DNA of 64,000 nucleotides, taken from assembly GCA_028571685.1 (NCBI GenBank), contig CM053162.1:11350001-11414000 (forward strand), written 5' to 3'. The notes beneath the pieces were generated by a model. The model worked only from the letters and a program-made list of their open reading frames with translations. It had not been told where the DNA came from and made no database searches. Below, one piece after another: positions 46,677-58,691 of this stretch. This stretch comes from Heterohyrax brucei (lineage: Eukaryota; Chordata; Mammalia; Hyracoidea; Procaviidae). The position numbers were made by a program, and so were the translations under genes. The first letter of the stretch is position 1. The number at the start of each line of letters is the position of its first letter.

Positions 46677-47229
46677 AGTCCGCTAGTATTTCACATAATC
46701 ATTCCTTTCTCCACAGCTGGTAGCTGGGGTAGTGCTTCCCGATTTTTCTCCAGGTCCAAAGGGGATATTGTTCTCAGGGACACCATCAGTGTTTCTGTTC
46801 AACCACTTAGAAGCCAGCCTGCAGACCTCTTGAAACACCCAGGGGTCCACCTACTGCCTTCTTCCCAGCAGGTGGGTTCCAATGCATTGAATCATCAAAC
46901 TTCAGTTAGAGGGATCCCTGTATAGTCTAGGCCCTTCCTCTACCTAAGATTTTATTATCTCTAATTTTACAGTAAGGACTTGAGTGCCAGACAGATTATC
47001 AGACTCTTGCAAGGTCAGGCAGCTAGTAATTAGAACAGAGTCACTTAGGCTGTTACCTACTTAGAATCCCAGAAGCAGAGTGTCAGTGCTGAAAACTGAC
47101 ATAAATACGGTGACCATATTTTCAGAACGCAAAACTGGGACATTTAGCCTGACCAACACAAGTCCATTTACAAGGACAGCAAACAGATTACTGGAATTGG
47201 CCTTGTCCCAGAAAAGGGGATTTATGGCT

Positions 47230-47345
47230 GTGGTTCTTAGAGATTCTCCAGTGCAAATTCCCTCACTTCCTAGGGGAGAAAACTGCAGCTCGGGGAGGTG
47301 AGGCAATTTGCCGGAGATCGTGGGCAGAAATGTTTTCTGTTTTCT
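47230..47345 (+). mobile_element. MIR SINE fragment
   Basis: GGGGAGAAAACTGCAGCTCGG, GAGGTGAGGCAATTTGCC match the MIR 3' half. Confidence 0.65.
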
Positions 47346-48895
47346 CAGCTCTGAAGATTGAGTAAACAGCTTGTGGGTGCGGGAGAACAAGAAGGGGCCA
47401 TTGTTTCAGGCTGCTTTCCCCCAAGTGGACTGACCTAACCCACAGCGCCTGCTTTAATGGAGAGTGGGTGTGGCTGACCCCTGAAGGCCAGAAGAATAAC
47501 ACTGGAAACTGGATCAGCAGACCCTGCAGCCTGGAAAATTGAAAAGACTTTGCTCTCAGGATGGCAGCAACCTGTGAAAAGTAGGTGCTGTTTTCTGGGG
47601 TTTTCTTTTTTTTTCTTCAGAAGCACGAGGTTAACACGGCAAGACTTAAACTAATAGCCGATTTGGTTTTCTAAATTCTACTGTAAATCCAGACAGCAGG
47701 TCAAACTAACAACTATTTCATAAGGCTCTACACATGCCCTGTAATAAGCTAGGCCCCATAAATATTCGTTATTGAATCTTCCATTTGCCCCAGCCCCTAA
47801 TTCAGGGACTATTTGACCTCATTTTACATCTAGTAGGTGAAAAAGAGAGACTAAAGCGTCAGTTCAAGGGCACAGGGAGAGCTGATTTTCAACCCTTTTC
47901 TTTAGCTCTGAGACCCCCGATCTCTGGATGAATACTCCTTCCCACATTAAAAAATGCACTTCCTGGTGTCTTTGTGAACACCTTAGCTATCCAAATTAGG
48001 ACTCAGAGTAGCAGATGGAATCCTACCAACTGTCAGCCTAACCTCTCCTCTATGCAAATGTAGAACTAACTCCGCTGATAGAGAAATTGCTTCCCTGAAA
48101 ACCAGTTTCCTCCTCGCTGTCCTCCGGCTGTTGTGAGACACCCTGCTGCGTGGGGTGGGTCCCTGGCCTGCTTGTTCCACTGAGAGAATAGAATGACAGA
48201 GAGCAGTGTTGTCGGAATGGGGATTTAAGGAGAGGAGTTTGAATGAAAGCTGTGTTACCAAATCCCCTGTTTAGAAATTTTTTCCTGATGCTTATTTTGA
48301 ACCCTCCAAGAGCCTGGAACTGTCATTCTGAAAGCCTCCTGGCCCATAATATACTCACCATTGTGAGGGCTCAACAAGTATTTCATTCAGCACTCCATTT
48401 ATTCATTTCCTTTCAGTTTGTTACCAAAGAGCCGTAACTTGCTTTAGTCCACTCCCACTGGCAAAGAGTCAAACGGGAGTTTGAATGGCCAGACTCTACA
48501 ATGCGCTTCCCAACAGTCATTCCAAATTAGAGCACTTCTCCATGTCCACTGTTCAGTCAGCCTTCAATCCTGCTTTGAAGGAAAGCAGATGACAGTGAAC
48601 TTGAGAAGTACTAATAAAAACCTGATCTCTCTGGCACCACCTTCTTTAATTATTTAAAGATAGGGACAGCCTGTTTAAAAACCTTTTCTGTTCCAGTTCT
48701 TTTGTTAAAACTTTCTTGGATTCTGCAACAGGTTGCATAGTTGAAGGATGAGAATAGGAAGCATTGCTGAGGAGGTACAATAGGAAAGATGGTTTCTAGA
48801 TATAAAAAGGACAATGCAAAACACTATTATTTAAAAGGAAGTTATATATACATTTTCTTTGTCATCCTAAAATGTCAGAAAAGATACCTGAGTAA
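47346..48895. other. 1.5 kb without recognised gene or repeat
   Basis: Single-copy-looking sequence. ATG in good context at 47561 (CAGGATGG) opens only seven codons before TAG. Short open frames have no domains. Confidence 0.45.
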
Positions 48896-50195
48896 CCTAA
48901 ATATACCCAGAAAGAGACAGAGAGTGACAGAACAGATTTAATAGCAGGATCCATCAATGTACTGTCCATAAGAAACACACCTTTGAAACAAACACATTGA
49001 CTGGTACAATGACTGGTACTGGTACACTGACCAGTGGAACAGAATTGAGAAACAGATGTAAATCCACCCGCCTACCATCGCCTGAATGTTGACAAGGGCC
49101 CAAAGTTGACCAAAGAGGGAAGTGACAGTCTTTGTAGCAGGTGCTGCTGGTGAAACTGGGTCCTATTCCCTACCACTGAGGAAACTGGAGGATGGCGTGC
49201 TGAGTAAAGTGAGTCAGTCGCAGAGGGACAGGTGTTGTGTAACGCCTTAACTGAGAAAACTCATGAAAAAGTTTATAAACAAAAGAAACAGTCTGATGAT
49301 TACCAGAAAGAGGAGGGATGGAGATGGGAAAGCCCTAAATAGACGACAGGTAGGTAGTAACTTTAGTAAAGAGTAAAGCAGTGCACCCTACTGGGGAAGC
49401 CAGCACAACTTGTGCAGTGCGAGGTCCTGGACCAAAGGCACATCCAAACCCCCAGAGGGATCGAGTTGCTGGGCTGATGGCTGTGGGAACCATGGTCTCA
49501 GGGAACATCTACCTCAACTGACATGACACAGTTGGTGAAGAAAATAGTCTACATTCTACTTTGATGAATAATACTTGGGATCTAAAACCCTGAGTGTGGC
49601 CACCTGTGACAGTCTGTTGGTCTTATCCCTTCGGGAGCAAGGAAGAATGAAGAAAACTAGACAAACAAGGGAAAGATTGGGCCAAAAGACTAATGAACCA
49701 CATCTACAAGCAGACAGAATCCAGTACAACTAGATAGTGTTCAGTTACTACCACTGACTCTTCTGACAGGGATCACAACAGAGGGTCCTGGTCGGAGCTG
49801 GAGAAAACTACAGAACAAAATCCCAGCTCAAAAAGAATGACCAGATTTGCTGGCCTGACAGATGCTGGAGAAACCGTGAGAGTAGGCCTTCCAGACATCT
49901 TTTCAGCTCAGTGATGAAGTCACTCTTGAGGGTCACCTTCAGCCCCAGATTGAATAGACCCATAAAACAAACAACGGCTGGAGAGGCATGCCTACCCAGG
50001 AGCGAGGACTAGAAAGGAGGAGACAGGAAACCTAGTAATAGGAAATCCAAGGTTGAGAAGGGAGAGTGTTGACCTGTTGTGGGGTTGTTAACAAAATGTC
50101 ATAAAATGGTATATGTGCTAAATGTTTGATGAGAAACTAGTTTGTACTGTAAACTTTCATCTGAAAGTAAATTTTTTTTTTAAAAAAAAAAAAAG
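48896..50195 (+). mobile_element. Internally deleted LINE-1
   Basis: Jumps from an endonuclease-region fragment (about 48950-48990, AAGAAACACACCTTTG) to the ORF2 3' part (GACCAGTGGAACAGAATTGAG at about 49030) and a complete old-type 3' UTR with A-rich end. Duplication ACCTGAGTAA at 48886-48895 and 50196-50205. Confidence 0.85.
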
Positions 50196-50287
50196 ACCTG
50201 AGTAAAAACAAGTAAACTGAGGCACTGAGACTAAAGTCAAATGAACGTTTTAGAGTTTAGGGCTGCTCTATCTCACCTATTTTTTAA

Positions 50288-50522
50288 ATTAATTAATTAA
50301 TTTTATTTATTTATTGCAATTGAGTGAAAATGTGCAATCCAGTTTAAATTTGCGTGCCCGCCTATGTGCAGCTTCTACTGCTCTCCTTGCCAGGTAACAG
50401 CACACTCCTCCTTTCTGTTCTATTCATGTTGTGTCTTCTCCGCCCTCTCCATTCCCCTTTCATAGAAGGCCACTAGGTGTGCACTTTATGGTTCCATGCG
50501 TCTACAGAATGTCGTCCTACTT
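50288..50522 (-). mobile_element. 5'-truncated LINE-1 3' end, reverse orientation
   Basis: Reverse complement of a young-type L1 tail (TGTGCACTTTATGG at the right, TTGAGTGAAAATGTGCAATCC toward the left) with an AT-rich poly(A) end at 50288-50320. Imperfect duplication CCYATTTTTTAA. Confidence 0.85.
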
Positions 50523-50594
50523 GCCCATTTTTTAATATATGTAAACTCTGACTTCTTCTTTAAAGTCTGTGACTAAACGAAAACTAAACAGTTT

Positions 50595-51035
50595 TTTTTT
50601 TCTTTTCTCTGTGATTAAACTAAGAGAATAACAGTAAACTGTCTCACAAGAACTATCAAAACCCTTCCTTAAACAACATCTCCAGAAGACCTTGATGCTG
50701 ACTCTTATCTAGGTCTCCTAGGCAACTACCGATAAGAAAATTTCACTTAAGCAAGCTATTTTTAAGAGACAGATGTCCTGGACACCCTCCCGCAGTACCC
50801 ACCCACAGCCCCCACTTCCAGTGTTAATCTCAGTTTGCAATGTCTGGTCAAAATAGTACATCTCACAGCCTTTGTTCTCACTTTAAACGAGGTCTCTATA
50901 GCTTCACCATTTTGGAAGCATTTGCATACTCTGTAAAATCAGACCTTTTCCCCAGCCTGGACTCTTACTGAAACTATAATAAACCTTCTTGCTTTACTTT
51001 AACAGAGTAAATGTTTATTACTCTTTGATGTGTCT
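50595..51035 (+). mobile_element. Possible solo LTR (ERV1-like)
   Basis: A CACCATTTTGGAAGCATTTGC block precedes CTGGACTCTTACTGAAACTA and an ATAATAAACC polyadenylation-type motif at about 50978-50987, then a T-rich end: layout of a gammaretroviral-type LTR. No coding content, and the boundaries are uncertain. Confidence 0.45.
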
Positions 51036-51109
51036 TGTATGTTAGAAAGGAGATTTGAGGAGATCAAAGGAACAGTACAGGGTAGCTTCTATGGGCATTT
51101 TCTCTCGCC

Positions 51110-52150
51110 TGAGAACGGTACAACGCACATAAGTTTGAGTATCAGGTTTAAGGACTGGCTTTGCCACTTACTAGTTGTGTTACCTGGAACAAGTTATTTA
51201 GACTAACCTTTAGCAAATAATCCAAGATGCTGGACTACACAGCATAAGGATTGGAGGAAGGTTCATTAACAACCTGTGATATGTAGCTAACACAATCTTG
51301 CTTACTGTACATAAAGAGGACTTGAAGCACTTCCTTACTCTAGTGAATATAAGGCCCACAGCCTTTAGCATGAATTATACTTCAACACAAGGAAAAGAAA
51401 AATCCTTACAACTGGACCAATAAGCAATATCATAATGAACAGTGAAAAGATTGAAGTTGTCAAGGATTTCATTTTACTTGGATCTACAGTGAACAGCAAT
51501 GGAAGCAACAGTCAGGAAATCGAATGACAGATTGCAGTGGGCAAAGCTGCTGCAAAAGGCGTCTTTAAAGTGTTAAAAAGGAAAGATGTCACCATGAGGA
51601 CTAAGGTGAGCTTGACCCAAGCCAGGGTATTTTCAGTCACTTCACATGCATATAAAAGCTGGACAATGAATAAAAAAAGACTGAGGAAGAATTGAAGCTT
51701 TTGAGTTTTAGTGTTGGTGAAGAACACTGAATATAGACTGCCCAAAAAACAACAAATCTGTCTTGCAAGAAGGACAGCCAGAAGGATCCTTAGATGACAA
51801 TCGCATTCAGTTAGGATGTGTTCTCAGAATGGACCAGTCCTTGGAGAGGACCTCATGCTCAGTAAAGCAGAGCGTCAGTGAAAAAGAGGAAAAATTTCAA
51901 CAAGAGGATTGATACAGTGGCTGCTACAATTGTATGAAACATAGCAACAGTCATGAGGATGGCAAAAGACTGGGCAGTATTTTGTTCTTTTGTGGGATCC
52001 CTTTAAGCCAGAACTGACTTGATGGCACCTAACAACAACAACCTTTAGTTTCCTCATCTATAAATTAGACATAATAATAGCTAACTTGTAGAATGCGTTT
52101 GAAGATAAAAATTATTAACAGCTTGTAAGAGGATGTAGAAAGCATATAAG
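51110..52150 (+). mobile_element. MIR SINE split by an RTE insertion
   Basis: 51130-51213 (GACTGGCTTTGCCACTTACTAG, TTACCTGGAACAAG) and 52049-52110 (TTTCCTCATCTATAAATTAG, AATAATAGC) join into one MIR across the RTE at 51214-52039. Confidence 0.8.
51214..52039 (+). mobile_element. RTE LINE, 3' fragment
   Basis: 826-bp 5'-truncated RTE from upstream of the active site (GGTTCATTAACAACCTGTG; the box is decayed) to the GGCACCTAACAACAAC tail. Perfect duplication AACCTTTAG at 51205-51213 and 52040-52048. Reverse transcriptase coding is broken. Confidence 0.92.
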
Positions 52151-52348
52151 AACAAAGAACTTGGTACATAACAAATATACAACAAGTGTTATCTTAAACA
52201 TTAATAGAACATTCAGTCACCTGAGAAGAAAGAAAATTAATAGAGTAATTAGCTGGACTGTATTAACATTGTTTCTGTTGGCTCTATTTCCTTGCTGGAC
52301 TTGATACTCTGGACTATACATTTGAGTGCTTCACATAGATTTAGTAAA

Positions 52349-52520
52349 CTGACCCCAAACCAAACCCATTGCTGTTGATTTGACTCCAACTCATAGCAAC
52401 CCCATAGGGCAGAGAAGAAATGCCCCATAGAGTTTCCAAAGAGCATCTGGTGGGTTTGAACTGCTGACTATTTTTTTTAGCAGTCGTAGCTCTCAACCAC
52501 TACGCCATTAGGGTTTCCAA
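52349..52520 (-). mobile_element. AfroSINE
   Basis: Full minus-strand copy, tail CAACAGCAATGGGTTTGG (reversed, left end) to head GGAAACCCTAATGGCG (right end). Perfect duplication ATTTAGTAAA at 52339-52348 and 52521-52530. Confidence 0.93.
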
Positions 52521-52589
52521 ATTTAGTAAAGATGAACTTAATTAGAATTAGACACTGCATTCAGTGGACCTTCTGGGTCTTCCAACTGA

Positions 52590-52930
52590 CGTTATTAGCT
52601 GCTAAGGAGTGGGCCCCAGACTTACAGTGATCCTAAGCACAACACAAGTAAACTTTGCCTGGTCTTGCACTACCTCTATGATCTGTTGTAGAATGAACCT
52701 CTGTTATCCATAGGGCTTTCACTGGCTGCTTTTTGGCCATAAATCACCAGGACTTTCTTTTTAGTCTGTCTTAGTGTGGAAGCTTGATTACAACCCATTC
52801 AACATGATAGTAACACATAAACCTCCACTGAAAGACAGGCAGTGGTTGCACATGAGGTGCTTTGGCAGGGAATCCAACTCCCACAAAGAAGGCAAGAATT
52901 CTGTCTACTACTGATCCACCACTGCCCCTT
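52590..52930 (-). mobile_element. Composite SINE with tRNA-Gly-like head and RTE-derived body
   Basis: On the minus strand the head reads GGGGCAGTGGTGGATCAGTAG then AGACAGAATTC, resembling tRNA-Gly (GCC) around the A box, followed by GTTGGATTCCC (B box). The body (GACTAAAAAGAAAGTCCTGG) matches the RTE 5' leader, and the left end is a reversed RTE-type tail. A second copy is at 59568-59866. Confidence 0.75.
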
Positions 52931-53299
52931 GCCTTATAATTAAAGGCCACAAAATCAAATTAAGACAGAAGGTGGACACTGGGAAATGGAAATGAAAAAT
53001 GCAGGTCTGTTGTGATGTCTGCTCACAGCTTGCTTTGTGAGGGTGGGGAATTTGTGCTATCACTTTTATTCCTTTCTTGAAAGAAGAAGTATTGGACAAA
53101 GGCCAAGAGGAGAGGGATGATGGGGATGTATCCAGACTAAGGAATCAGAAATCAGATTACAGTAAACAAGGAGAAGAAAGTAACAGAAATCTGCTACGCA
53201 GCTTAACAAACAACTCACCCCTTATAAATATCCTCCTTCATTTTCTTTCTTGCCCCTAATTTCAGCACTAATACATGAAGCTCCTACTCACTTAGGACA
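52931..53299. other. No recognised feature
   Basis: Unremarkable DNA. Open frames of 60-63 aa without domains. Confidence 0.5.
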
Positions 53300-54071
53300 C
53301 ACCCAGGATGATTAAGACTCAAAATCAACTAAATGGGGAAAAGACAAACTTTTTAACAAATGGTGCTCTCAAAACTGGATGCCCATCTGCAAAAAAGTTA
53401 AACAGGAACTATACTACACACCATACACAAAAACTAACTCAAAATAGATCAAAGACCTAAACATAAAACCTAAAGTTATGAAGATCATAGATGAGAAAAT
53501 AGAGTCACCAATAAAGAGTGTAATACATGGTGTAAACAGGATACAAACCATGATTAACAATACACAAACACCAGAGGATAACCTAGATAACTGGAATCTT
53601 CTAAAAAGTAAACATTTCCTGTTCATCAAAAGACTTTAGCGAAAAAGTAAAGAGAGAACTCACAAACTAGGAAAAAATGTTTTGGCCGTGGCATATCTGA
53701 GAAAGGTCTAATCTTTAAAATCTATTGGGAAATCCAGCACCTCTACAACAAAAAGGCAAATAATTCAGTTTAAGAAATGGGCAAAGGATATGATCAAACA
53801 TGTCACCAAATAAGATATTCAAGCTACTAATAGACATATGAAGAACTATTCATTATCACTAGCCATTAGAGGAAGGCGTATCAAAGCTAAAATGAGATAC
53901 CATCTCATGACAACATTACTGGTACAAGTCAAAACAAACAGAAAACAACAAATGTTGGAGAGGCTGCAGGGAAACAAAAACTCTTACACATTACTGATGG
54001 GAATGCAAAATGGGCAACCTTTTTGGAAAACTATATGACACTTCCTTAAAAAGCTAGGAACAGGAATACCA

Positions 54072-54247
54072 CTAAAAAAACAAAACCCAAACTTGTTGCC
54101 ATCATATCAGTTTTGACTCATAGCAACCCTACAGGAGTGGAAGAATGGAACTGCCCTATAGGGTTTCTAATGACTGCTTAGTGTATTCAACTGCTGACCT
54201 TTTGGTTAGCAGCCATAGTACTAAATCAGTACACTACTGAGGTTTCA
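54072..54247 (-). mobile_element. AfroSINE in LINE-1 copy C
   Basis: Minus-strand copy with A-run (54074-54080), CCAAACTTGTTGCCATC (reversed tail) and a decayed head (GAAACCTCAGTAGTGTACTG reversed, right end). Confidence 0.88.
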
Positions 54248-54388
54248 AGAAATGTCATGTGATCCAGTGATCCCACTCTTAGGAATATATCCTAGCTAAA
54301 TAAAGCCATTACACAAATAGCCACATGCAGCCCATGATCACTGCACATTATTCACAAGAGCAAGAAGATGGAAATGGCCAAAGTGCCC

Positions 54389-55955
54389 TGTCTTAGTTAT
54401 CTCATGTATTACAGCAGAAATACTATAAGCAGATGGTTTTAACAAAGAGAAATTTATTCTTTCACAGTCTAAGAGATTAGAAGTCCATATTCAGGGTGTC
54501 AGCACAAAGAGAAGGCTCTCTTTCTCTGTCTACTCTGCAGGAAGATCCTTGTCATCAATATTCTCTCATCTAGGAGCTTCTCAGTGCAGGGAACCCAGCA
54601 TCCAAAGGGTGGGCTATTTTTCCAGCTTGCATTTCTTGGTAGTATGAATTCTGCGTGTCTTTCTGCTCACTTCTCTCTTTTGTATCTCAAAAGAGATTGG
54701 TTTAAGACACGGTCTTATCTTGTAAATTGAGTCCTATATCAGCAACGTAACTACCGGGCTAACCCCATTTCACCTACACGTCACAGAGACAGGATTTACA
54801 ACTCATAGGAAAATCACGTCAGATGACATAATGGTGGACAACCACACAATACTAGGAATTATGGCCAGCCAATTAATACTCTTTTGGGTATCAACTTTGA
54901 TTTTGGGGGGGCATAATTCAATTCATGACTTTCCACCCTTTGGTCCCCCAAAACTCATATCCTTGTCACAGGTAAAACACTTTTACACTTTTACCCCATC
55001 ATATTATTGCAAAAGTCTTAAATCAATTTCCAGCCCCAAATCCAAAAATTGTTCCTCACCTGTGAGATCTAGAACACAAGCTATCTGTTTCCAAAGTACT
55101 GTGGCAGAACAGGTACAAACTAGAAATTGTCATCACAAATGGAAGAAACTGGAGGAAAAGAAGGGATAATGGGCACCAAGCAAGTCATCAGAACACATTA
55201 CATTACCCCTCAAGTCGTCAGAAATAATCCTTTTTTTCTCTGAGACCATTTACAAAAAGGCCCTGCCTTCTCCTACTCTAGATATTGGCCATACTTTCCA
55301 GATTCTAAGTGGAGGTCCTCAGCCCTGGACTTCAGCTTTGCCTGCTAGGACTGCTGCTAGAACAGCAACTCTGCTCCCTCATCTTTGGGAAGCCCCTGTC
55401 TTGTAGTCCATCTGAGAGGAAACTCCACTGTTTGAGACTCTGTAAGTCATGACCATATTCTTTGAGACTGAGCTGAGGCAGCTCAACTTCTCCTGTTTCT
55501 TGTCTCTTCGGTTTCTGCTTCCTTGTTCATTGGCCTCTTGGCGTCTTGGCCCCTAAGGTCTCTGCATATGTCTGCTCTGCTCAGACAAGTGTTTCATAGC
55601 TCTTTAACTTCTTTTGAGCTCTGTGGATCACCAGGCCTCTCTTGACTGGTAAGTGCCCGGAGGCACGCTACTCCCCCAGGAAGCCTTGTGCACAAAGGTA
55701 CTTAATTCTCTAGCTCTGTAGGTTAGCTCTGGTGCTGTATCCTGCGGGTCTGGTTGTGCTGCTGCCATTTCTCTCCTCGCTTCCTCCTGAGTCCTCTCCA
55801 GAATTGTCTGACCTTCTAATTCCACCAACAGTTTCTTCATGGCAACTATTTCCACATTTCAGGAATCTGTTAAAGCAGTACCTCACTCCCAGTACCAAAT
55901 TCAGCCTAGCCAGATCAATACACATACTTTTGGGGACACAATTCTATACACAACA
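54389..55955 (-). mobile_element. MaLR-type element with deleted 5' LTR
   Basis: Minus strand. 3' LTR 54389-54930, internal 54931 to about 55903 (same CTCCCAGTACCAAATTC start as the 632 element, read reversed), and a 5' LTR reduced to about 52 bp (55904-55955). Duplication TGCCY at 54384-54388 and 55956-55960 shows that the deletion followed insertion. No coding capacity; open frames at 54831-55169 and 55628-55980 are artefacts. Confidence 0.85.
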
Positions 55956-56089
55956 TGCCTGTCAACAGACAAGTGAATAAACAAACTACGGTACATATAC
56001 AAGGTCTGTCAATTAAGTTTACAAATTCATCCTAGAAAAAGTGCTGCATGCCTCATTGCTGAATATCACTATGGTCACCTTCGAACTGT

Positions 56090-57100
56090 TCCCCTTGGGA
56101 TGCTATGCACTGATACCAGCACCTTCAAAGCAATTTCAGAACTCTTTTTCTGGAAAGGCCATCAGAGCTGTCATCATATAACCCTTGATGTCCTGGATGT
56201 CATCAAAATGTCTTTCTTTCAACATTTCCTTTATCTTTGAGTAGAGAAAGATCAGGTGAGCAGGGAGGGTGTCCCCAAACAGTTATTTGTTTACTGGCTA
56301 AAAATTCCCTCATCAACAGTGCCACATCAGCTGGTGTATTGTTGTGATGCAAGAGCCATGAATTGCTGGCAAAAAGTTAGGGTCGTTTTCATTTAACTTT
56401 TTCGTGCAGCTTCTTCAGCACTTCCAAATAGATAGTAAATTTGGCTGTTTGTCCAGTTGGTACAAATTCATAATGAACAATCCCTCTGATACCAACTCGA
56501 CGGCACTTGGCTGGCCTTGGCTCTGATACCAAAAACATTAGTAATAACATTTTGATTCTTGATTTGAATTGAGTGAACTTTTTGGTCATGGAGAATTGGC
56601 TGACTCCATTGTGCACTTTGATGCTTTGTTTCAGGGTCATATTGGTACAATAACGTTTCATCGCCAGTGATAACACTGCCCCAAATATCTTCTTGCCTCT
56701 CTAAGAGTTCTTGCCAAACTTCAACTCTCCTTTGCTTTTTTTCATTGGTGAGCTCCCTTGGAACAATTTTTGCACACACCTTTCTCTTGTCAAGATTTTC
56801 AGTTAAGATTTTCCTGTTTCTTTATCAACGTTTATTTGGTCTGCTATGCCTCTCACAGTCAGCCGATGATTTTGACACACAATTTGATGACTTTTTGCGA
56901 TGTTTTAGTCAGTTGTCTTTGTTACTGGCTGCCCTGACCTCTCTTTATAAGTAATGTATTGTCTCTCCTCAGAAAAAATTTTTATCCATGTGTATAGTAC
57001 TGTTTTCTTCTAGCCTTGTCCCCATAAACATGGACTAACATATCCCTGATTTCACTCCACTCTTTCCAAGTTTAACAAAAAATTTAATGTTTGTTCATTA
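56090..57100 (-). pseudogene. mariner transposase pseudogene
   Basis: DD34D-type transposase catalysing cut-and-paste at TA. The longest open pieces are 56468-56779 and 56389-56676 on the minus strand. A VPRELTNEKKQRRVE-like segment is followed by VITGDETLLYQYDPETK, which holds the first catalytic aspartate. Further residues are spread over other frames. The micro-insertion at 56496 interrupts the gene downstream of this motif; other stops and frameshifts also inactivate it. Confidence 0.88.
56496..56520 (+). mobile_element. 25-bp micro-insertion of an RTE/SINE 3' tail with 12-bp TSD
   Basis: CTCGACGGCACTTGGCTGG followed by CCTTGG. Perfect duplication CTCTGATACCAA at 56484-56495 and 56521-56532. 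Removing it rejoins the mariner sequence. Confidence 0.95.
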
Positions 57101-58437
57101 CTCTAATGCAAGCTCCGACGTTCTTGCTACAACACACAAAAACACGCAACAACAATGACAAACGTTACTCAGCAAGACGTTGCCAGCATGTCAACATGAA
57201 CACAGCTGTGAGACACTGACATACCAAGGTTGTGAAACCTTATCAAGTTGTTTGAACAATGCTGCCAACATAAGCATACGGTGGCAAGTTAGCAAACTTT
57301 ATTGTCAGACCTTGTACGCAGATAGAATACTATGCAAGAATAAAGCACAATGATGAATCTGTAAAACATCTCACAACACGAATGAATCTGGAGGACATTA
57401 TGCTGAGTGGAATAATTCAATCACAAAAGGAATCATTCTATGTGAGAGCACTGTTATAAAAACTCATGAAAAGGTTTACACACAGAAGCAATCTTTGATA
57501 GTTAGAAAGGAAGGGAGGGATAGGGAGTGAAAAACACTAGCCAGACAATGGATAAGTACTAGCTTTGGTTAAGGGCAAGATAGTACAAAACAGCAGGGGA
57601 GCCAGCACAACTTCACCAAGACTGTAAAAGCTTCATATACACATCCAAACTCCCTGAGGGACCAAATTACTGGGCTGATGGATGGGGTCAGTGATCTCGG
57701 GGGACATTTAGCTCAATTGACATAGTTGGTAAGAAAAATGTTCTACATCCCACTTTGATGCATAATGTCTGGAGTCTTAAAAGTTTGTGAGCAGCCATCT
57801 AGATACTTCACTGGTCCCATCCCATCTGGAGCAAGGGAGAATAAAGAAAACCAAGGACAAAAGGGAAAGATTAGGCCAAAGGACTAGTGGACCATAGTTA
57901 CCACAACCTCCATCAAACTGAGTTCAGCACAACTAGATTGTTCCTGGCTACCATCCTGACTGTTCTGAGAGGGGTCACAATAGACAGTCCCAGACAGAGC
58001 TGGAGAAAAAGATAGAACAAAATTCTAAATCACAAAAAAAGAAAAGAAAAGAAAAAAAAAGACCAAGCTTAGTGGGCCGACAGAGACTGGAGGAACCCTG
58101 AGAGTATGACCCCTGGACATCCTTTTAACTTAGCACTGCAGTCACTCCTGAGGTTCACTCTTCAACCAAAAATTAGACAGGACAGTAAAACAAAACTAAA
58201 CTAAACGGGCATAGCAGCCCAACAACAAGGCAGGAGGGCACAGGAAAGCTGGAGGAATGGAAACGGGGAGCCCACGGTCAAGAAGGAAGAACGGGAGAGT
58301 AGAGACGTATCATGGGGCTGGCAACCGATGACACAAAACAGTACATATTAATTGTTTAAAGAGAAACTAATTGCTGTGCAACCCTTTATCTAAAATGCTT
58401 GCACACAAACAGGATGATTAATTTTAATTTCACCTGT

Positions 58438-58460
58438 ATCCGACTCGACGGCACTTGGCT
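58438..58460 (+). mobile_element. 23-bp RTE/SINE tail fragment, no secure TSD
   Basis: ATCCGACTCGACGGCACTTG then GCT: begins at the centre of the palindrome. A possible 4-bp repeat GTAT flanks it, too short to rely on. Confidence 0.7.
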
Positions 58461-58496
58461 GGTATAGAACTTACTGTGTACTCAATACATTTCTAG

Positions 58497-58640
58497 TGAA
58501 GCATTTGTTAAGAGCTCAGCTGCTAATCAAAAGGTTGCAGCACAAATCCACCAGCCAATCCTTCAAATCCCTATGGGGCAATTCTACTATTTTCTGTAGC
58601 TTTACTACCAGTTGGGTTCAACTCAATGGCAACAGGTAGG
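58497..58640 (+). mobile_element. AfroSINE
   Basis: Plus strand: AGCATTTGTTAAGAGCTCAG (A box), CACAAATCCACC (B box), CAGTTGGGTTCAACTCAATGGC tail region. The head start is eroded. Confidence 0.82.
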
Positions 58641-58670
58641 TACATATGTTTTCATGAACTTTATAGATAA

Positions 58671-58685
58671 GCCAAGCCAAGTGCC
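58671..58685 (-). mobile_element. 15-bp RTE/SINE tail fragment (tentative)
   Basis: Reads GGCACTTGGCTTGGC on the minus strand. Next to GGCTTGTC, so the site forms an imperfect palindrome. No duplication seen. Shortest and least certain member. Confidence 0.4.
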
Positions 58686-58691
58686 CTGGCT

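Larger units (their letters stand above)
56000..57314 (-). mobile_element. mariner DNA transposon, complete ends
   Basis: 1,315 bp with terminal inverted repeats CAAGGTCTGTCAATTAAGTT (left) and CTTTATTGTCAGACCTTG (right), flanked by TA (55998-55999, 57315-57316). Without the 37 bp added by the micro-insertion and its duplication it is about 1.28 kb, the usual mariner length. Inserted in LINE-1 copy C. Confidence 0.93.
53300..58378 (+). mobile_element. LINE-1 copy C, ORF2 C-terminal part and 3' UTR, multiply interrupted
   Basis: L1 segments 53300-54071, 54248-54388, 55956-55999 and 57315-58378 form one 5'-truncated element: late ORF2 (KTNSK-DQRPKHKT-like; cysteine region near 53950-54000), then an old-type 3' UTR ending near 58378. 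Insertions: AfroSINE, MaLR element, mariner. Old-type 3' UTR resembles that at 48896-50195. No intact coding sequence. Confidence 0.88.

Noticed and set aside
47561-47600. ATG in good context (CAGGATGGCAGCAACCTGTG) followed by a GTAGGT that could be a splice donor
   Set aside because: Only seven codons before a stop, no CpG-rich promoter, an MIR just upstream, and no second exon recognised. Not enough to call a gene.
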